This document shows, one piece after another, positions 60,664 through 64,000 of a stretch of DNA of 64,000 nucleotides. Origin of the DNA: Paragonimus skrjabini miyazakii (Eukaryota; Platyhelminthes; Trematoda; Plagiorchiida; Troglotrematidae); NCBI GenBank assembly GCA_014338405.1, contig JTDE01000259.1, positions 50,299 to 114,298 on the forward strand. Reading direction: 5' to 3'. Position numbers and translations under genes: made by a program. The notes beneath the pieces are model-generated. The model was not told where the DNA came from. It ran no database searches and worked only from the letters and a program-made list of their open reading frames with translations. Each line of letters begins with the position of its first letter. Position 1 is the stretch's first letter.

Positions 60664-60935
60664 CTGCTAGGCGAAAGTGGTTGAGTGGTCACACATAATA
60701 ATTCGGTCGCGCCTAGCGTGTGGTCATTGGCGCAGTGGCAAACACGGTTGCCTCATGAACAGCGTGGCCGGAGTTCTAGTTCCGGCAGTGGCGATGACAT
60801 GCACTACTGACGAGCTCTAATGAGAGCGAAACTCGAGTCTAGTGCTTCTTTTCAAAGGGGGCCGACTGGAAAGTCTATGGAGATGCGACAGCTGCGAGCA
60901 ATTATGGGTGAAGTTTAACTTGAAATGAACATGTC
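60664..60935 (+). mobile_element. family A hammerhead SINE, best-preserved copy
   Basis: The reference copy for the family. Order: head with the box-A-like TGGTTGAGTGGTC and a second tRNA-like stretch TGGCGCAGTGGCAAACACGG, then GGCCGGAGTTCTAGTTCCGG (itself a near palindrome around the B-box position), GTGGCGATGACAT, the hammerhead (60801-60845), TTTTCAAAGGGGGCCGACTGG, and the tail AGCAATTATGGGTGAAGTTTAA. Around fifteen relatives occur in this window on both strands. No coding capacity, so it would depend on another element's reverse transcriptase. Confidence 0.8.
60801..60845 (+). ncRNA. hammerhead ribozyme, all core positions and helices intact
   Basis: 45 nt, type I. Stem I: GCACTA (60801-60806) with TAGTGC (60840-60845), six Watson-Crick pairs. 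Core CTGACGA (60807-60813). Stem II: GCTCT with AGAGC, five pairs around the tetraloop AATG. GAAA core follows. Stem III: ACTCGAGT, a palindrome, so it can close only two pairs as a hairpin but eight between two molecules; short-stem-III hammerheads are known to act as dimers. Cleavage triplet GTC, with the cut expected after C60839. Every invariant base is present. Confidence 0.85.
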
Positions 60936-60939
60936 TTAA

Positions 60940-62020
60940 AATAACCGGCACATCTTTACTGATTCTGTTACCCTCCTTAAGAGTATCTGAATGTTTTGTA
61001 ACGATCCAACGTTGGATGAAGTTTGTCCGGATTATTGAAGACACTTATTCACAGTCCAACTAATAAACAGCTACCGACTATTCGGAAACAAAAGATTTTA
61101 GGACAGTTAGTAAGAAATTAATCATTGTTTTCCAGATTCACTCACCGTTCATTTGTTGTCCTTAAGGTATTTTCCAAATTTGATTGAACACTGCACCTGA
61201 GATTCCTCTTGACAACCCTGTGTAACTGTATGGGAGGTGTTTTTTCAAAGCAAAAGTTTTGTACTCGTACAGTAATCTTCTCCTTTAATTAATCAAATCA
61301 ACAGTTTTTGCGAGTTTCTCATGGATCTGAACATAAAGTGTTTTTCATCAACCTTGATATCATTGCTGTAATACTTTTTATCTTTGAAATAGCTGCTATT
61401 TTGTCGTAACAAAGAAAATCACTGAAACAACCTAACCACATCCGAAGTAATTTATTCAAACCATGCAATTTTCATATTCACCCAAAGAACAAGCTTGAGG
61501 GTATCCTGTACACAAAACTGTGTCTTTTTTCAGCAGCTTACGCTTGTACATGTCGATTTTATACCAACTGTTGCGTTCGTAGATTAACCTCACTTTAAAT
61601 CACCGATAGTTATAGATGTTCAGGAAGATATTTGATATTTCACATATGCTGATACCGGTTGGACTGATGTCATGGTAGTTACATGAGATTAAACACAACC
61701 AGTAATCATGCTGGTAGGTTGTTAAGTATACTTCTCAATCCTCTAATGTTCATATTTTTTAATCTGTTTAAAGTATTGTCAAAACATTGGAGAGTGACGG
61801 CTAAGTCAAAAAAACTACTCAAAAAATAAAAACAAGAAGAATGATAAAGATGTAATATTTTTGTATTTACTAATTAGTAATTTACATGTTTTGATTCAAT
61901 TTAAGTTAGGCCAATACTAAACTTTATGCACCCTTGGTGGTCAATTTTTTGTTCACATCTTCTGTAACTGGAGCACCGTTAGATAACTGAGTTTGCTTCA
62001 AAGACAATAACAATAATGAT
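60940..62020. other. no recognisable feature
   Basis: AT-rich, no exon or repeat supported. Confidence 0.4.
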
Positions 62021-62024
62021 AGAG

Positions 62025-62300
62025 AATTAAGAAACGGTTTTTTGCCTAACAAATCTCTCGAACACATTTCACCACATTTCATCATATACTTACTAGAGTC
62101 TGCGGGTTTATATAACGGAGTTCAATGGATTTTGTGGAGTCATGCAACAAACACAACAGCCAGACACACACACACACACACGTCAATGCATATCAGTTAC
62201 CAAGGCAGTCTAATATTGGTGATCACGTCTTCCTTTACACGGTGGGGTTGCTTCCGTTTGTTAGTAATAACAATATCAATGAAAAACCTCATATAAATGT
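62025..62300 (-). mobile_element. Penelope-like element: end of GIY-YIG frame and 3' region
   Basis: On the minus strand, DIVITNKRKQPHRVKEDV...NIRLPW ends at the TAA at 62197-62199 and aligns with the tail of the 3033-3371 copy (AVAISKWKPPLCVQKDL...KLPW). The stop is followed by a (TG) tract (62164-62181), then GTTATATAAACCCGCAG, TGATGAAATG, GGTGAAATGTGTTCGAGAG, in the same order as 3372-3545. The protein part is mutated. The plus-strand frames here are shadows. Confidence 0.8.
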
Positions 62301-62309
62301 AGGCAACTA

Positions 62310-62825
62310 GTCGAAATTTGTATCAGTCAGAAGAAAAAAACGATTGTTTTAGTTAAACGGTTAATTCCAACAGTAGAAGTGTTGGTTCATATAGAAGTCG
62401 GGCTGAATAATGAATAACGGATAAACAGTGAAATCAGATGTGTGGAAATAAATGGTTTGTAACGTGATGTAGAAACACCTTTAGAGAGATCCAAATAAAG
62501 GATGTGGGCTGTGTCAAACCGGACTTATAGTGAAGAAAAACTTACTCGTTACAAGACGAGAGAGAAAATCACCTCATTTATTACGAGGAGTTCTACTGCA
62601 GCGTATGAATCCGTGTCCGACGGTTTGAAAAGAGAATACAAACCGGAAGATTGTTCCGTGTTCAGAGAGTCAGCAAGAGAAAGGTTACGTAAGAAGTAGC
62701 TAGGGATTTGTAAGCGTAATAAAAACTTAGCCTTGTTGAAGAAACTCACGGTAACTGGTTACCAATAGTGGGGAAAAGTCAGACCTACCTCCAATTTACC
62801 GCAATGGTTCTGATGATCAAAGTAT
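62310..62825. other. no recognised gene
   Basis: The overlapping open frames at 62502-62699 (+) and 62549-62749 (-) have no family motif. Confidence 0.35.
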
Positions 62826-62829
62826 CCGA

Positions 62830-63240
62830 AGACTTAGTTTGATATCCTAAATATGTGCGTCGAATGTGCGTTTAGATTTAACCGTTGCTAATCAAGATAT
62901 GGCAGGTTCTCGTAGGTTATTCCAGATTTGGCATACCTAGAAACTATGCAAGTCAAGCGGCTCATTTGTTGTTGCAATCTTAGCAAGTTACCTATGAGAT
63001 TAGTGTACTTGTAAAAGTACAACTGTATTTCTTAACAGATATTGAAGTTGTTGGAGGATTTTGTATACTAAAATCGAGTCTTCTCTGATCTACTAGTAGC
63101 CCCCCTGTGAACTGTCCCAATTTGTTTAGTTTACTAGGGTGTGGTATTGCTGTGAATTGTTTCGTACACATACGTTGTACCTTCTCAAAACGAGTAATGT
63201 CTTTCACGAACTAACACTAACTTGGGTGCACTAGCGAGTT
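62830..63240 (-). pseudogene. CR1-like LINE, C-terminal end of the reverse transcriptase protein
   Basis: The frame 62992-63207 begins KDITRFEKVQRMCTKQFTAI and continues with LGQFTGGLLVDQRRLDFSIQ. This matches the post-RT region of CR1/Jockey-type LINEs ('KDI..LE.VQRR.TK.I......Y..RL..LGL.SL..RRLRGDLI'). Further along, in shifted frames, RLTC...SRYAK and IWNNLREPAIS match the final 'R...F..R....WN.LP..VV' segment. Stops and shifts show it is dead. This kind of RT is a plausible mobiliser of tRNA-headed SINEs, though nothing here links them directly. Confidence 0.65.
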
Positions 63241-63244
63241 GGGT

Positions 63245-64000
63245 ATAATCATGAAACAATTTGAACTGTTCCAACGGCGTGGCACAAGCCCCTTGTTGAC
63301 ATTTTTAATCAAGTACACACTATTGGAAAGTCACTTGAAACAATCGTGACTAGTCCAGCTCAAGGGAATTGGTAACTGTTGTATTAGTATTCGGAGAACA
63401 TGTGACTTAGTATAAGTACAAACCATATTGACCCATTCACAAGCGGTAACCTTATCCTTATGTGCGTGGACGAATGACTCGTTGGTCGTTGAAGGCGCGA
63501 CTACTCAGAACGCAGCTTGAGTCTCAGCACGAGTGTGGAGCACACAAACGATTTCGACGCGTATACAACAGTACCCGGTTGTTTGCATCACAGAAAGTGC
63601 TCTGTGAAACCTGAATGACAGAGGTGCACTACAATACATTTAGCCGTGTTCAACGGGAGCCATTATCATCATCATCATAATCACAACAGCCATGAGTCTG
63701 ACCAAAAGGTACTGTGGCTCGGGCCACCGCTCACCTCAACAGTGACGTGAAATATCCTAGAAGAAAACTTTACTAAGAAGGGTGAAAATTATTGAGAAAA
63801 GACTAAGAGGAAGAAGCGGAAATGGAATGGATAAAGGTAAGCCATTGACTGCGACACATCGCCATCTCGGATAGCGTCTCTAACCAGCGGTTTGAGTGAT
63901 CACGAGGACCTCAGCCAGGCAGGCGACACCTACCCGCGTTGCTCAATAAAGCAGTCAAGGTCTTCATATTTTGTAACCACGTTGTTGCTTGACCACCACG
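63245..64000. other. no recognised gene; short (ATC)n tract
   Basis: A short ATC trinucleotide run lies at 63664-63679. Otherwise no feature supported. Confidence 0.4.

Noticed and set aside
1..64000. CRISPR arrays, bacterial promoters, rRNA genes
   Set aside because: No regularly spaced direct repeats, no rRNA-like conserved blocks, and the sequence is clearly eukaryotic.

Overview
The window looks like a nuclear, gene-poor stretch of a flatworm genome. A digenean fluke close to the schistosomes is the best guess. There are no operons, Shine-Dalgarno sites or dense bacterial-type ORFs. Reading frames are short, a few are bounded by good GT/AG splice signals, and the recognisable sequence is retroelement debris. 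The strongest hint to the clade is a tRNA-headed SINE that carries a hammerhead ribozyme of the schistosome SM-alpha type (three copies), beside several Penelope-like elements (PLEs). Placement at family level is inference.

Layout. 0.6-1.1 kb: an inverted pair of SINEs of a second hammerhead-bearing family, called family A here. 3.0-3.5 kb: the 3' end of a PLE with its GIY-YIG tail and a conserved 3' motif. 3.8-4.6 kb: two family A SINEs and a PLE-type minimal hammerhead. 5.7-8.1 kb: the most complete PLE, on the minus strand, with N-terminal, RT and GIY-YIG parts, heavily frameshifted. 8.7-16.2 kb: degraded SINEs, a different PLE fragment (10.1-10.6 kb) and a minimal hammerhead at 14.67 kb. 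17.36-17.49 kb: the best host gene signal, a first coding exon with a signal peptide and a consensus splice donor. 23.4-27.3 kb: family A SINEs, an assembly gap inside a probable coding exon, and a head-to-head pair of SM-alpha-like SINEs. 29-41.7 kb: more family A copies and a 94-bp fold-back element at 39.35 kb. 44.2-47.8 kb: a PLE-type hammerhead, a possible LDL-receptor-type exon, and an SM-alpha-like SINE with a structurally intact ribozyme. 53.9-55.4 kb: a PLE with an intact YVDD motif. 58.1-59.0 kb: a Ty3/gypsy integrase remnant. 60.5-60.9 kb: a family A SINE whose hammerhead is complete in every helix and core position, next to an inverted SINE head. 62.0-63.2 kb: a PLE 3' end and the tail of a CR1-like LINE.

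How it fits together. The common thread is self-cleaving RNA. Three architectures of hammerhead ribozyme sit in 64 kb: family A (stem III palindrome ACTCGAGT), family B (SM-alpha-like, stem III of two base pairs), and minimal PLE-type motifs (stem III ACGT). They lie among PLE remnants whose 3' regions also carry hammerhead-like core words. Most copies are broken by point mutations in the core. The copies at 60801-60845 (+) and 47689-47731 (-) keep every base and helix I would require. No complete host gene can be assembled from this sequence alone; most of the remaining DNA is probably intron or intergenic.
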